From NCBI GenBank assembly GCA_964463985.1, contig CAYXEK010000002.1, positions 34,967-98,966 on the forward strand: a stretch of DNA of 64,000 nucleotides, read 5' to 3'. Made by a program: the position numbers and the translations under genes. How positions within the stretch are numbered: the first letter of the stretch is position 1; each line of letters starts with the position of its first letter. The notes under the pieces were generated by a model. It was not told the origin of the DNA. It did no database searches and worked only from the letters and a program-made list of their open reading frames with translations. This stretch comes from JAXGPF01 sp964463985 (lineage in GTDB: Bacteria; Verrucomicrobiota; Kiritimatiellia; JAAZAB01). This document shows positions 25,145 through 34,247 of this stretch, piece after piece.

Positions 25145-27177
25145 TGCGCAATGTTTTTTTACCCGCCGCCGCTTTATGCGCCCTGCTTGCATCCGGCGTG
25201 GCCATGCGAGCGCCGGGCGCGGAAGAAGCGGTCATAGTCAAAGAAGGCCGTGCCATGGCGGTGATCGTGGCGGCGGACGATGCCGGGCGCGCGGAACAAT
25301 ACGCGGCGGCGGAACTGCAAAAATACCTTGAAAAGATATCCGGGGCGCGGCTGGAGATCGTGCCGGAAAACCAGGTCAAGGCGGAAAAGGGGCTGGGGCC
25401 GGAGAGTTCCCGGATATTCATCGGCAGGTGCAGGGAATCCGCGCCGTTGTATAACATGCTGCGCCGGAAGGACGCCGATGCCTTCGCGGTGAAAGTCGAG
25501 CGGCAGCAGATCGGGGAAATGGTGCGTCCGGGGCAATGGGACGACCGGCCGGGAAACTGGCATGACGTGTTCCTGGTCGGCGCGAGCGGGCGGGGCACGG
25601 TTTACGCCGTGTATGACTTCCTGGAGCGCGACCTGGGCTGCCGCTGGCTGGCGCCGGGCGAAGTTTGGGAGGAGATCCCGCAGACCAACACGGTCGCGGC
25701 CGCAACCGGCGCGCGGATGGAAGAACCGGTGATGAAGTACCGGCAGGACAACTCCCTGGACCACTCCGACTGGGGGCTGAAACAGAAAGCCAATATCTGC
25801 CGGCGCATCGCCTGGCCGTTTGCCTGGATGGACCGGCGGTATCGCGAGGTCGAACCGCTGCCGGTTGAATTGCGCGGCTGGGAAGGCGTGCATGACGCCC
25901 CGCGGATCGCCTGGGGCGTGAGCGCGGAAAACCCGGAATGGTTCGCGGCGGACCAGGCCGGCGCGCGATACGTCGGCTACGAGCATGAAAAGATCAAGGG
26001 CCAAATATGCTTCAGCAACCCGGAAGTGCGGGATTTGCTGGCGGATCGGCTTTCGCAGCTCCTGCGCGAGCGTCCGGAGCTGGATTTTGTCGAAGTCGGG
26101 TGCGAGGACGGCCTGCCGCGCAATTATTGCCATTGTGGAAAGTGCCTGGATTGGGATGCAATTAACGCGGTGGAACGGGGCAAGCGCGGGATGCACACCC
26201 ACCGCTGGCTGGCGCTGGTGAACGCGGTGGCCAAGCAACTGGCGGAAAGCGATCCGGCGAAAAAGCTCGTCGCCGCGGCTTACGCCACCTACCAGGAGCC
26301 GCCGGACCCGGAAGTGATCAAGCCCGATCCCAATGTCATCATCATGTATTGGTCCTGGGCCAATTGCCGGGTGCACGGCTACGAACACCTGCGGGAAGAC
26401 GAAAACCGCTTGCCGGAAATGGAGTCGCATGCGCAATCCCGGGCATGGCTGGAAGCCTGGAGCGGGATTACACCGGCAGGCATGATCATCTCGGAATACG
26501 TTACGCGCTCCGCCATGGATGGCATGGTGGGCACCTGCCCGCGGCGGTATGTTAACGACATGCGTTACCTGCAAAAACACGGTTTTACCGGATACAACCC
26601 TTTTGACGATCCGCTGCAATGGGGCATGCGCGTTGTCAACCGGTATGCCATCGTCAAGGCCATGTGGAACCCTGACGTTGACCCGGATACGTTGATGGAG
26701 GATTTTTGCAACCACGCCTTCCACGCGGGTTCGTCGGAGATGCAAGCCTTCATCCAGGGCATTGAAAACGCCATGCAGACCGCCGGATGCAGCCACGTGT
26801 CGGCCACCAGTTGGATGACCCCGGCAAACATGGAGGCGGCGAAACAGCATCTGGATGCCGCGCAGCAAGCCGCGGCCGGCGATGCGAAGGCGCTGGCGCG
26901 GCTGGGTCAAATCGAGCGTAACTTGCGGTATTCCGAACTGGCGGGCCCGGCTTTCGAGCTCTGGTTCCGCGTAGCCAAGGGCGAGCGCGACCCAGCTTTG
27001 ATGCGCGAAGCCATCCGGCTGGGCGAAGCCGCATTGGCTTACCGCGAAGAAATGCGGCAAAAATATCCCGATGAAAATTTCCGCGCCGGCTTCCGGATGG
27101 TTGACCAGGCGGGGAAAGACGGCCGCTGGCATGCGCTGCTAAAACAACTTGAGGCAGAGCAGAAGAAAGCGGAATAA
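25144..27177 (+). CDS. Secreted DUF4838 protein, copy 1
   Basis: A 677-residue protein with a signal peptide ending near residue 26. An alpha-glucuronidase/GH20-like N-terminal alpha/beta domain follows (AEQYAAAELQKYLEKISGA, IFIGR, GTVYAVYDFLERDLGCRWLAPG), then the DUF4838 domain with a CHCGKC cysteine cluster near residue 330 and IIMYWSWANC. The family is common in Bacteroidota and PVC bacteria, sits near glycoside hydrolases, and is thought to act on carbohydrates; no activity is assigned here. Bases 25288-26357 are almost identical to 27325-28394 in the next gene, whereas the signal peptides and the last 270 residues have diverged. The ATG overlaps the HEAT-gene stop. Confidence 0.82.
   Translation: MRNVFLPAAALCALLASGVAMRAPGAEEAVIVKEGRAMAVIVAADDAGRAEQYAAAELQKYLEKISGARLEIVPENQVKAEKGLGPESSRIFIGRCRESAPLYNMLRRKDADAFAVKVERQQIGEMVRPGQWDDRPGNWHDVFLVGASGRGTVYAVYDFLERDLGCRWLAPGEVWEEIPQTNTVAAATGARMEEPVMKYRQDNSLDHSDWGLKQKANICRRIAWPFAWMDRRYREVEPLPVELRGWEGVHDAPRIAWGVSAENPEWFAADQAGARYVGYEHEKIKGQICFSNPEVRDLLADRLSQLLRERPELDFVEVGCEDGLPRNYCHCGKCLDWDAINAVERGKRGMHTHRWLALVNAVAKQLAESDPAKKLVAAAYATYQEPPDPEVIKPDPNVIIMYWSWANCRVHGYEHLREDENRLPEMESHAQSRAWLEAWSGITPAGMIISEYVTRSAMDGMVGTCPRRYVNDMRYLQKHGFTGYNPFDDPLQWGMRVVNRYAIVKAMWNPDVDPDTLMEDFCNHAFHAGSSEMQAFIQGIENAMQTAGCSHVSATSWMTPANMEAAKQHLDAAQQAAAGDAKALARLGQIERNLRYSELAGPAFELWFRVAKGERDPALMREAIRLGEAALAYREEMRQKYPDENFRAGFRMVDQAGKDGRWHALLKQLEAEQKKAE
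25288..26357. repeat. Near-identical segment shared with next gene (copy 1)
   Basis: These 1070 bases match 27325-28394 at a constant offset of 2037. No difference is visible from 25288 to about 26222. After that only scattered third-position changes appear (for example AAC/AAT and AAG/AAA) until divergence begins at 26358. Such sharp-edged identity inside otherwise diverged paralogs suggests gene conversion or very recent duplication. Confidence 0.9.
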
Positions 27178-27180
27178 AAC

Positions 27181-29223
27181 ATGCGTCAAATCTTCCGGTT
27201 ACTGCCGTTTTTTTGTTTGCCGGCATCTTTCGCTTGGAATGGCGGGGTTGATAAGCCAGGCACGGCGATGATGGTGCGGGACGGTCAACCGGCCGCCGTC
27301 ATAGTGACTCCTGCCGGCCAAAGCCGCGCGGAACAATACGCGGCGGCGGAACTGCAAAAATACCTTGAAAAGATATCCGGGGCGCGGCTGGAGATCGTGC
27401 CGGAAAACCAGGTCAAGGCGGAAAAGGGGCTGGGGCCGGAGAGTTCCCGGATATTCATCGGCAGGTGCAGGGAATCCGCGCCGTTGTATAACATGCTGCG
27501 CCGGAAGGACGCCGATGCCTTCGCGGTGAAAGTCGAGCGGCAGCAGATCGGGGAAATGGTGCGTCCGGGGCAATGGGACGACCGGCCGGGAAACTGGCAT
27601 GACGTGTTCCTGGTCGGCGCGAGCGGGCGGGGCACGGTTTACGCCGTGTATGACTTCCTGGAGCGCGACCTGGGCTGCCGCTGGCTGGCGCCGGGCGAAG
27701 TTTGGGAGGAGATCCCGCAGACCAACACGGTCGCGGCCGCAACCGGCGCGCGGATGGAAGAACCGGTGATGAAGTACCGGCAGGACAACTCCCTGGACCA
27801 CTCCGACTGGGGGCTGAAACAGAAAGCCAATATCTGCCGGCGCATCGCCTGGCCGTTTGCCTGGATGGACCGGCGGTATCGCGAGGTCGAACCGCTGCCG
27901 GTTGAATTGCGCGGCTGGGAAGGCGTGCATGACGCCCCGCGGATCGCCTGGGGCGTGAGCGCGGAAAACCCGGAATGGTTCGCGGCGGACCAGGCCGGCG
28001 CGCGATACGTCGGCTACGAGCATGAAAAGATCAAGGGCCAAATATGCTTCAGCAACCCGGAAGTGCGGGATTTGCTGGCGGATCGGCTTTCGCAGCTCCT
28101 GCGCGAGCGTCCGGAGCTGGATTTTGTCGAAGTCGGGTGCGAGGACGGCCTGCCGCGCAATTATTGCCATTGTGGAAAGTGCCTGGATTGGGATGCAATT
28201 AACGCGGTGGAACGGGGCAAGCGCGGGATGCACACCCACCGCTGGCTGGCGCTGGTGAATGCGGTGGCGAAACAACTGGCGGAAAGCGATCCGGCGAAAA
28301 AACTCGTCGCCGCGGCTTACGCCACCTACCAGGAGCCGCCGGACCCGGAAGTGATTAAGCCCGATCCCAATGTCATCATCATGTATTGGTCCTGGTACGG
28401 TTGCCGCGTGCATGGTTACGATCACGCCGGCGAATCCTCGTTGCACACCATGCCGCGGAAATGGATTGAAGCCTGGAGCGGCATTACGCCGGGGGGCATG
28501 ATCATGTCGGAATACGTATCGCGCAGCAGCATGGACGGCATGGTGGGCGCCAATCCGGCGCGGTTCATCAACGACATGCGCTACCTGCAACGGCATGGAT
28601 TTGCGGGTTATAATGCCTTTGATTCGCCGATCCCCTGGGGCATTCAAACCGTCAATCGTTATGCCATCGCCAAAGCCATGTGGAATCCGGGCGTTGACCC
28701 GGAAACGCTGATCAGGGATTTTTGCGATCATGCTTTTCACGCGGCATCCGGCCACATGCAGCAGTTCATCAATACCATCGAAAATGCCATGCAAACAGCC
28801 GCATGCCAGCATTGTTACGCCACCAGCTGGATGACTCCCGCAACCATGCAAGCGGCGCGGCGGCGCCTGGATGCCGCGCATGCGGCAGCGGAAGGCGATC
28901 CGGCGGTTGCGCCGCGGTTGCGCGAATACGAATGGCATTTCCGCTATTCGGAAATGGCGGGACCCGCTTACAACCTGGGGCTGCAAGCCATGGCAACCCG
29001 CAAAACTGATTTAAATCCGGAAATATTGCGGAAAGCCATCAAACTGGGGGAGGCGGCCCTGGCTTACCGCAAAGCAATGCTGGAAAAGCATCCCGGGGCG
29101 CGGTTTCCCACCGGCCACCGATTATGCAATCATGCAGGGGAAGACGGCGATTGGCGTAAACTGCTGGCGGAAATTGAACCGCCGCGGAAACCGGATGCCG
29201 GGACCGGCGACGGAAGAATATGA
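27181..29223 (+). CDS. Secreted DUF4838 protein, copy 2
   Basis: A 680-residue paralog of the preceding gene, three bases downstream of its stop. It has a different signal peptide (LPFFCLPASFA) and linker, then an N-terminal and DUF4838 core encoded by nearly identical DNA (27325-28394), including the CHCGKC cluster. From IIMYWSWYGC onward the C-terminal 270 residues are related but clearly diverged, e.g. MIMSEYVSRSSMDGMVG against MIISEYVTRSAMDGMVG. The identical core with variable ends suggests the pair keep the same chemistry but may differ in substrate contact or partner. There is no terminator between them, so they are probably co-transcribed. GGA lies seven bases before the ATG. Confidence 0.82.
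   Translation: MRQIFRLLPFFCLPASFAWNGGVDKPGTAMMVRDGQPAAVIVTPAGQSRAEQYAAAELQKYLEKISGARLEIVPENQVKAEKGLGPESSRIFIGRCRESAPLYNMLRRKDADAFAVKVERQQIGEMVRPGQWDDRPGNWHDVFLVGASGRGTVYAVYDFLERDLGCRWLAPGEVWEEIPQTNTVAAATGARMEEPVMKYRQDNSLDHSDWGLKQKANICRRIAWPFAWMDRRYREVEPLPVELRGWEGVHDAPRIAWGVSAENPEWFAADQAGARYVGYEHEKIKGQICFSNPEVRDLLADRLSQLLRERPELDFVEVGCEDGLPRNYCHCGKCLDWDAINAVERGKRGMHTHRWLALVNAVAKQLAESDPAKKLVAAAYATYQEPPDPEVIKPDPNVIIMYWSWYGCRVHGYDHAGESSLHTMPRKWIEAWSGITPGGMIMSEYVSRSSMDGMVGANPARFINDMRYLQRHGFAGYNAFDSPIPWGIQTVNRYAIAKAMWNPGVDPETLIRDFCDHAFHAASGHMQQFINTIENAMQTAACQHCYATSWMTPATMQAARRRLDAAHAAAEGDPAVAPRLREYEWHFRYSEMAGPAYNLGLQAMATRKTDLNPEILRKAIKLGEAALAYRKAMLEKHPGARFPTGHRLCNHAGEDGDWRKLLAEIEPPRKPDAGTGDGRI
27325..28394. 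repeat. Near-identical segment shared with previous gene (copy 2)
   Basis: Partner of 25288-26357. The left boundary is abrupt: upstream of 27325 the two genes differ in almost every codon. The right boundary is softer, preceded by about 130 bases with a few silent changes. Confidence 0.9.
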
Positions 29224-29428
29224 ATCAGCGCAGGTAACAAGCGCAAGCTTGTCCGCGTTCACGGGGTGAAGTCAGCCCGCAGGAGCAAAAGGCATGGAAA
29301 TTGTTTTGCGCATGCCAAACCGCTCCAGGCGCAGCTTGGCAAGCTTGCCGTGGTTCTGCATGTCTGACGGCTGAAGATTGGGTTCCTTGTTTTCAACGCC
29401 GGCTTTTTATATCGGCTTTGCTTTGACC

Positions 29429-31603
29429 ATGCATTCCAAGTCCAATCCCAAAAACATGCGCCAGGGCCTGTATCAAATCGGCGCGGCGCCCTGGAAGTAC
29501 TACACCGAACAGTATCCGCGGAACACAAAATTGGCGATGCTGGTGTTGGACTCCAAACATCTCTATGGCGCCGGCGGCGCCGTTATTCCATCCGTGGCCT
29601 GGATGGCGGAAACAGCCGGCTATATTTTTGATTGCTATTGGGCCGAGTTTGATGAACCGCGATTTAATAAACGTATTTATTTCGGCTGCCGGGTTGAAGA
29701 GCAGTTTTTGCTGGTCAATAATTATTTTGATGCGCTTTGGATCGCATTGGGGCCGCGCGCCCGTGAAATTCTGCAACCGATAGACACGGTGGCCAAAACA
29801 TTGTGTTTTGACAATCACCTGGAATTATACCGCGCCTTAATCAAGCGCTGGAAAATAAAAATTACGACCGCGATCGTCCTGCCCCGCGTCCACGAGCTGG
29901 ATCAGACCCAAGACGCCAATCTTAATCCGGGATTTACCCCTTCCGGGCACCTGGGTTCCCGGGATCAATCCATACCGGCCTCAGAAATCGCGGAATTGGA
30001 TTATCCAATTTTATATGGCAACCAATCCAATCCCGGTTCCCGGAAGATCGTCTGCGGCGCCGGACGGAAACCGGGGTTTTTCGGCCGTTTTCATTTATAT
30101 CTCTGGCCGGACGTGTATTTCAACCGTTATCTGGGATTGATGGACGATGATAACCCGGCGGAGTCGGCCGGCGCGTTCGGCTTGAAAGATATCCGCCTGT
30201 TGCATGTCCGCCTCGAGCCCGCAGCGCTTGCCGGAATTAAATCAGAAACAGTGGACGCAACGTCTTCCACGGACCGGGCCTGGGATTTGACCTTCCGGGT
30301 CTATAAGCGATGGTCCAAAAAGGTAAACGGCCTGATTTATGGCATTCATCAAGCGCATATGACCATGCCCGGCTGGTTGGGATGGATGATCCGGGCGCGG
30401 TACCTGGCGGTGTACGATCCCAATTGGATCGTTTATTTGCCGCAGGCGGCAAAGCTGGCTCGCCGCCTGGGCAATCAGCGATTGGCGGTCGGCGCGGATG
30501 AATTCGTGCATATAATGTGGTTTTACATGCAGGCGCTTGGCGCGGGGCGCCTCGATTATCCCGGCGCCAACGGCATTCCCAGCATAAAGCGGGGCATAAT
30601 TTTCAAATACGCCAAACCGGACAAATCCCCCTGGGAAATGGAATATTCTGACGATGAATTATACGATTTCATGCAAAAGCGCAAAATTGCCGTCGCTTAT
30701 ACATTTGGCACCACCGAATTGAGCTACGGCGAAGGGATGCCGCTGTTTTTTGATTTTATCCATTCCGTACGCGGCAGAATCGGCCTTGGATTATACCTGC
30801 CTTGGATCGAATATTACTCCGACTGGATTCACAAATTATGGACGCCTTATTACGGCAAATACATTGAACCAATGATGCATTACTGGGGATTAAGCGCATT
30901 CTTCCCGTCCGACAACATCATCCCGCCGTTCACGGTGAAAGATTTTGCGGCGGAAATGAAAACTGGGGCGGGCGAATGGCAAAAACGCATGGGACGCGAT
31001 TTTCTCCCCATCGGCTACCTTGGCGCCCAGCGTGAATTAAGGCTCTGGAATGATCCTTATCGCAAGCCGCAGGACTGGTATGGCGATGTCAAATTTAAAA
31101 TTGCCGGAACCAACAAATGGCTGGATTGCATGGATTTTTGCGATCGCCAGGCGATCAAGCAATACCATGGCGATTACAGGGAAAGGCTTAAGCAAAAAGC
31201 CCGGGCGGTGCGGCAGCTTGGATATCAATATTACATGGGAGAAGGAACTACCTGGACGGAAGGAGAGTTTGTGCACGTGGCCTGCCGCGGCTATCACGCT
31301 TTATGGGATGCCCTGGAAAAACAGGCGTTCGATAAACAGCGCCCGGGTTATTTTGCCGTTAAACACGATCTGGGAATCACCTATACTCCCGGCGCCCTGG
31401 TCTGGAGAAATGCCGTCCCGTCGAAACGTTCCGGGGGTAATTATAGCGCCATGGAACAGATTAAAACCCTGCGTTATATCCATGACGGCGGCAAAGCCGG
31501 GAATTTATTCCCTGCAAAACCCAACGAACTGGTCAGGTATATCCGCTTGCTGCAAGCGCATGGCTGGCGGGAAGATGGCGAAAGCGGCCAGTTTTCCAGA
31601 TAA
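29429..31603 (+). CDS. Large hypothetical protein, no recognised family
   Basis: A protein of about 724 residues that I do not recognise. It lacks a convincing signal peptide or membrane segment. Distinctive features are a high aromatic content (Trp and Tyr), as in WYGDVKFKIAG and MGEGTTWTEGEFVHVACRG, and acidic/aromatic loops such as VAYTFGTTELSYGEG and LGLYLPWIEYYSDWIHKLW that would suit sugar binding in a barrel-type hydrolase. No catalytic pair can be named. The start is uncertain: ATG 29429 and ATG 29456 lack ribosome sites, and a TTG at 29378 would add 17 residues. It is the last gene of the rightward set and converges on gyrA, 53 bases away. Confidence 0.55.
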   Translation: MHSKSNPKNMRQGLYQIGAAPWKYYTEQYPRNTKLAMLVLDSKHLYGAGGAVIPSVAWMAETAGYIFDCYWAEFDEPRFNKRIYFGCRVEEQFLLVNNYFDALWIALGPRAREILQPIDTVAKTLCFDNHLELYRALIKRWKIKITTAIVLPRVHELDQTQDANLNPGFTPSGHLGSRDQSIPASEIAELDYPILYGNQSNPGSRKIVCGAGRKPGFFGRFHLYLWPDVYFNRYLGLMDDDNPAESAGAFGLKDIRLLHVRLEPAALAGIKSETVDATSSTDRAWDLTFRVYKRWSKKVNGLIYGIHQAHMTMPGWLGWMIRARYLAVYDPNWIVYLPQAAKLARRLGNQRLAVGADEFVHIMWFYMQALGAGRLDYPGANGIPSIKRGIIFKYAKPDKSPWEMEYSDDELYDFMQKRKIAVAYTFGTTELSYGEGMPLFFDFIHSVRGRIGLGLYLPWIEYYSDWIHKLWTPYYGKYIEPMMHYWGLSAFFPSDNIIPPFTVKDFAAEMKTGAGEWQKRMGRDFLPIGYLGAQRELRLWNDPYRKPQDWYGDVKFKIAGTNKWLDCMDFCDRQAIKQYHGDYRERLKQKARAVRQLGYQYYMGEGTTWTEGEFVHVACRGYHALWDALEKQAFDKQRPGYFAVKHDLGITYTPGALVWRNAVPSKRSGGNYSAMEQIKTLRYIHDGGKAGNLFPAKPNELVRYIRLLQAHGWREDGESGQFSR

Positions 31604-31656
31604 TGCGGCCCTGGCCGGTACAGCGGCCTGAAAATTGATGGCGCGTTCGGAAAGGA

Positions 31657-34221
31657 TCAAGTTTCCGGCGGAGGCGGAGCGGCCGGATTTTCCGCGGGCG
31701 CATCCGGCGCAGCGGCCGGTTCAGCGTGGCCTTCGGCTGGAGCGGCGTCTTCCGCACCTTCCGCAGCTTTTTCACCGGCGGAGTCCTCCTGGTCAACATC
31801 CTCCGGCTCAACCTTGGTGGCGGAAACCAGGGAATCGCCTTCGTCCAGGTTGATCAGGCGTACGCCCTGGGTCACCCGGCTGATGACCCGCATGCCGGCG
31901 ACATTGATGCGGATCATCTTGCCGCCCGCGGTAATCAGCATCAGGGCGTCATTTTCCATGACCGCGTGGGCGCCGACGACCAGGCCGTTGCGCTCGGAAG
32001 TGCGAATGGCAAAAATGCCCTTGCCGCCCCGGTGCTGCCCGCGATACTCGTCAAACGCCGTGCGTTTGCCGTAGCCGTGCTCGGTGCAGATGAAAAACGT
32101 GGCGCGCTGGTCCACGATTTCGATGGTCTCCAGGCAGTCGCCTTCGGCCAGGCGGATGCCCAGCACGCCGCGGGTGACGCGGCCCATGATGCGCAGCTCG
32201 GATTCCTGGAACCGGAGGCTCATGCCCTGGCGGGTCGCCAGCATGATGTCGTCCTTGCCGGAAGTTTGCTTGACGCCGATCAGGCGGTCGCCTTCGTCAA
32301 TGTTGATGGCGATGATGCCGGCGCGGCGCGGGTTGCCGAAATCGCTCAAGCGGGTTTTCTTGATGATGCCCCGCGCAGTGGCCATGGCCAGAAATTCCGT
32401 TTCCGGGAAATCCCGCACGCGCACCATCGCCGCGATTTTTTCGCCGGTTTGCAGTTCCAGCAGGTTGACAATCGCCTTGCCCCGGGCGGCGCGGCCGGCT
32501 TCGGGAATTTCGTATACTTTTTCCCAGTACAGCCGGCCGTTCTCGGTGAAAAACAGGATGTAGTCGTGCGTGCTGGCCACGAAAACGTGCTCGACGTAAT
32601 CCTCCTCGCGTGTTTCCATGCCCGCCACGCCCTTGCCGCCCCGGCGCTGGGCGCGGTAGGTGCTGACCGGCACGCGCTTGATATAGCCGGCATGGCTGAT
32701 GGTGATGACGCAACTGCGGTCGGCGATGAGGTCCTCGATCTGCATCTCGCCTTCATCGGGAACGATGTCCGTCCGGCGGGCGTCGCCGTAAAGCTCCTTG
32801 ATTTCCAGCAGGTCTTCCCGGATCACCGCCAGAATTTTGGCCCGGCTGGCCAGCAATTCGCGCAGCCAGGAAATGTGCTTGATCAGCGCCAGGTATTCGT
32901 CTTCCAGCTTGCTGCGCTCCAGCCCGGTCAACTGGTACAGCCGCATGTCCAGGATGGCGTTGGTCTGGATTTCCGTCAGGCCGAACCGGCGCATCAGTTC
33001 CGCGCGGGCTTCATCGCGGTTTTTGGCGCCGCGGATGATTTTCACCACGGCATCCAGGTTGTCAATGGCGATCTTCAGCCCCTCTAGAATGTGCGCCCGG
33101 GCTTCGGCCTTTTCCAGCTCAAACTTGGTGCGGCTGGTGATAACTTCCACGCGGTGGGCAAGAAAAGCCTCCAGAATTTGCTTCAAATTCATGATCCGCG
33201 GCCGGCCCTTGTCAATCGCCAGCATGATGGCGCCGAAAGTAGTCTGGAGCTGGGTGTGCTTGTAGAGGTTGTTCAGAATCACCTTGGGCACCACGCCGCG
33301 CTTGAGTTCAATCACGATGCGGATGCCGTTCTTGTCGGATTCGTCGCGCACGTCGCCGATGCCGTCCAGGATCTTGTTCTGCACCAGCTCGGCGATGCTC
33401 TTCACCAGCGCCGACTTGTTGACCACGTAGGGGATTTCCGTGATGACAATGCTTTCCTTGCCCTGGCGGCCCTCTTCGACGCCGGCCCGCCCGCGGACGC
33501 GCAACTGGCCGCGGCCGGTCAGGTACATGCTCTGGATCGGCTTGACGCCGCAAATCAACGCACCGGTGGGAAAATCCGGTCCCTTGACATGCCGCATCAG
33601 GTCCTTCACCTCGGCCTGGGGATCATCAATCAGGGCCACCACCGCATCCACGATTTCACCGAGATTGTGCGGGGGAATATTGGTGGCCATGCCCACGGCA
33701 ATCCCGGTGCTGCCGTTGAGCAGCAGGTTCGGCAGGCGGGCCGGCAGGACGGACGGCTCATCCAGCTCGCCGTTGTAATTTTTAACCATCGGCACGGTCT
33801 GCTTGTCAATGTCCGCCAGCATTTCCTCGGCCAGCTGCCGCAGGCGGGTTTCGGTGTAGCGGTAGGCGGCGGCGCTGTCGCCGTCAATGCTGCCGAAATT
33901 GCCCTGACCGTCCACCAGGGGGTAACGCATGGCAAACGGCTGGGCCATGCGCACGAGGGTGTCATAGACGGCGGAATCGCCGTGCGGGTGGTATTTGCCG
34001 AGCACTTCGCCCACGACATAGGCCGATTTCTTGAAAGGCCGGTTATGCAGCAGGCCGAGCTGGCGCATGGCAAAGAGGATGCGGCGCGCTCCCGGTTTCA
34101 ACCCATCGCGCACGTCCGGCAGCGCGCGTCCGATAATAACGCTCATGGAGTAATCAATGTAGGCGCGCTGCATCTCGTCTTCGATATTGATGGCGCCGAC
34201 AATGTCATTTCTGGCAAACAT
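31657..34221 (-). CDS. gyrA: DNA gyrase subunit A
   Basis: An 854-residue GyrA. The quinolone-resistance region reads HPHGDSAVYDT with Ser and Asp at the positions usually associated with sensitivity. The catalytic Arg-Tyr (Y122) lies in AAAYRYTE, and the GyrA-box-like RAQRRGGKG (about residue 560) begins the DNA-wrapping C-terminal domain of pinwheel repeats. With GyrB it forms the A2B2 enzyme that introduces negative supercoils. The tail ends in about 50 Ala/Pro/Glu-rich residues that look disordered. The start at 34221 (MFARNDIVG) is preferred because GGAG lies six bases upstream; ATG at 34233 would add four residues. It follows gyrB within 30 bases in one operon. Confidence 0.97.
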   Translation of the reverse strand: MFARNDIVGAINIEDEMQRAYIDYSMSVIIGRALPDVRDGLKPGARRILFAMRQLGLLHNRPFKKSAYVVGEVLGKYHPHGDSAVYDTLVRMAQPFAMRYPLVDGQGNFGSIDGDSAAAYRYTETRLRQLAEEMLADIDKQTVPMVKNYNGELDEPSVLPARLPNLLLNGSTGIAVGMATNIPPHNLGEIVDAVVALIDDPQAEVKDLMRHVKGPDFPTGALICGVKPIQSMYLTGRGQLRVRGRAGVEEGRQGKESIVITEIPYVVNKSALVKSIAELVQNKILDGIGDVRDESDKNGIRIVIELKRGVVPKVILNNLYKHTQLQTTFGAIMLAIDKGRPRIMNLKQILEAFLAHRVEVITSRTKFELEKAEARAHILEGLKIAIDNLDAVVKIIRGAKNRDEARAELMRRFGLTEIQTNAILDMRLYQLTGLERSKLEDEYLALIKHISWLRELLASRAKILAVIREDLLEIKELYGDARRTDIVPDEGEMQIEDLIADRSCVITISHAGYIKRVPVSTYRAQRRGGKGVAGMETREEDYVEHVFVASTHDYILFFTENGRLYWEKVYEIPEAGRAARGKAIVNLLELQTGEKIAAMVRVRDFPETEFLAMATARGIIKKTRLSDFGNPRRAGIIAINIDEGDRLIGVKQTSGKDDIMLATRQGMSLRFQESELRIMGRVTRGVLGIRLAEGDCLETIEIVDQRATFFICTEHGYGKRTAFDEYRGQHRGGKGIFAIRTSERNGLVVGAHAVMENDALMLITAGGKMIRINVAGMRVISRVTQGVRLINLDEGDSLVSATKVEPEDVDQEDSAGEKAAEGAEDAAPAEGHAEPAAAPDAPAENPAAPPPPET

Positions 34222-34247
34222 TTCGATCTCCATGGGTCCGGCCGCGG

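Noticed and set aside
25174..28986. Long open frames on the minus strand opposite the two DUF4838 genes
   Set aside because: They mirror GC-rich codon use of the plus-strand genes, lack ribosome sites and resemble no family; the plus-strand genes have leaders and known domains.
29259..29528. Small minus-strand frame between the second DUF4838 gene and the next gene
   Set aside because: It has no recognisable domain or ribosome site and overlaps the start of the plus-strand gene.
31604..31656. Bidirectional terminator between two convergent genes
   Set aside because: Only a weak five-base GGCCG stem is present, with no T-run on either strand.
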